A stretch of 64,000 nucleotides of DNA from Delphinapterus leucas (Eukaryota > Chordata > Mammalia > Artiodactyla > Monodontidae): assembly GCF_002288925.2 (NCBI RefSeq), contig NW_022098037.1, forward strand, positions 770,384 through 834,383, in the 5' to 3' direction. Each line of letters opens with the position of its first letter. Position 1 is the first letter of the stretch. Below are positions 63,457-64,000 of this stretch, one piece after another. Both the position numbers and the translations under genes were made by a program. The notes beneath the pieces were generated by a model. The model was not told the DNA's origin, made no database searches, and saw only the letters and a list, made by a program, of their open reading frames with translations.

Positions 63457-64000
63457 CTGGACTTCATCAAATTTAAAAACCTTTGTTCTTCAAAAGTCAC
63501 CATTAAGAAAATGGAAAGATAAGCCACGGATGCGAGAAAATATTTAAAAATCACATCTGAAAAGGGACTTGTATTCAGGATATATAAAGAACTCTCATAA
63601 AGACAACCCAAGTAAAAACTAGGCAAAAAATTGAATGGATATTTCACCAAAGAAGATATATGAATATCTAATAAGTACATGAAAAGATGCTCAACATCAA
63701 TAGTCATTAGGGAGATGCAAATTAAAACCACGATGAGATGCCCCCAAACACCCACTAGCATGGCTACAATCAAAGAGACAGTATCAAATTTGTAGAGCAA
63801 CTGGAGGCCCCCTCATAGCCCAGTACTGTAAGGGTAAAATGGTTCAGCCACGTTGGAAAACAGTTTAACAGTTTCTTAAAAGGTTAAACATACATCTACC
63901 ATATGTCCCAGCAATTTCACTCTCAGCTATCTATCAAAGAGTAATGATAACATTTGTACATATTAATACACGCACACAAATGACCATAGCAGAAACAAGG
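63457..64000 (+). repeat. Old L1M ORF2 3' region, runs off the window
   Basis: 'ggacttcatcaaatttaaaaacctttgttcttcaaaag', 'tgaaaagatgctcaacatcaatagtcattagggagatgcaaattaaaacc', 'gaaaacagtttaacagtttc', 'atgtcccagcaatttcactc'. The reading frame is broken. It continues past 64000. Confidence 0.85.

Noticed and set aside
63099..63800. Longest open frame in the window (233 codons, minus strand)
   Set aside because: It runs antisense through L1M ORF2 sequence and a CHR-2 SINE. The hydrophobic stretches come from the antisense reading of A-rich DNA. No gene.
1..64000. CRISPR arrays, operons, bacterial mobile elements
   Set aside because: No regularly spaced short repeats or ribosome-binding-site-led genes. 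The repeat content is wholly mammalian.
1..64000. tRNA genes
   Set aside because: All box A/B-like matches I saw fall in CHR or MIR SINE heads, followed by SINE bodies and A-rich tails.

Overview
This is mammalian nuclear DNA, and the repeats point to a cetacean, probably a toothed whale. The strongest sign is about twenty copies of a tRNA-derived SINE whose head reads like ggcttccctggtggcgcagtgg. It occurs in a short form of about 200 bp (CHR-2 type) and a long form of about 300 bp (CHR-1 type). Many copies have target-site duplications (TSDs) of 9-17 bp and A-rich tails. Young L1 3' ends of the cetartiodactyl type are present as well. Beneath these lies an older mammalian layer: L2, MIR, L3/CR1, L1M/HAL1, solo LTRs and DNA transposon remnants. 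No bacterial or viral gene organisation is present.

I find no functional protein-coding gene. Most apparent open frames of 60-230 codons are repeat sequence read in arbitrary frames or chance frames in stop-poor DNA. The window is best read as intergenic sequence or the inside of a large intron. The only gene-derived sequences I can support are: a truncated RPS25 processed pseudogene (35551-35735, minus strand); two short retrocopies of unidentified polyadenylated transcripts (2891-3012 and 60607-60747); and decayed LINE coding remnants (L1 ORF2 C-terminus, L2 reverse transcriptase, HAL1 ORF1). One 87-bp candidate exon (20699-20785) is reported as speculative.

Layout. 1-8 kb: L2, L1, a CHR-1 SINE, MIRs, a retrocopy and long unique stretches. 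8-21 kb: CHR-2 SINEs, L2, a MIR split by an L1, CA tracts and a GGAT tetranucleotide array. 21-22.3 kb: a stack of four or five retroelements nested in one L1. 22.3-32 kb: MIRs, candidate conserved elements, a strong hairpin at 27.3 kb and a CHR-1 with an internal duplication. 32-38.8 kb: an 824-bp L1, the RPS25 pseudogene, L1M/HAL1, L3 and a long L2. 39-49 kb: a MIR cluster, a long L2 with a recognisable reverse-transcriptase remnant, an LTR and L2/MIR mosaics. 49-52 kb: a HAL1 element broken by a SINE and an L1. 52-58 kb: two related 447-bp solo LTRs on the same strand. 58-64 kb: CHR-1 SINEs, opposed L1M fragments containing a GC-rich retrocopy, an L3 element and an L1M running off the end.

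Nothing here looks like a new gene system. The best leads are the hairpin at 27276-27350, two insertions that appear to consist only of a poly(A) tail with a TSD, repeated use of one target site, and several unique stretches with retained CpGs and homeodomain-like words.
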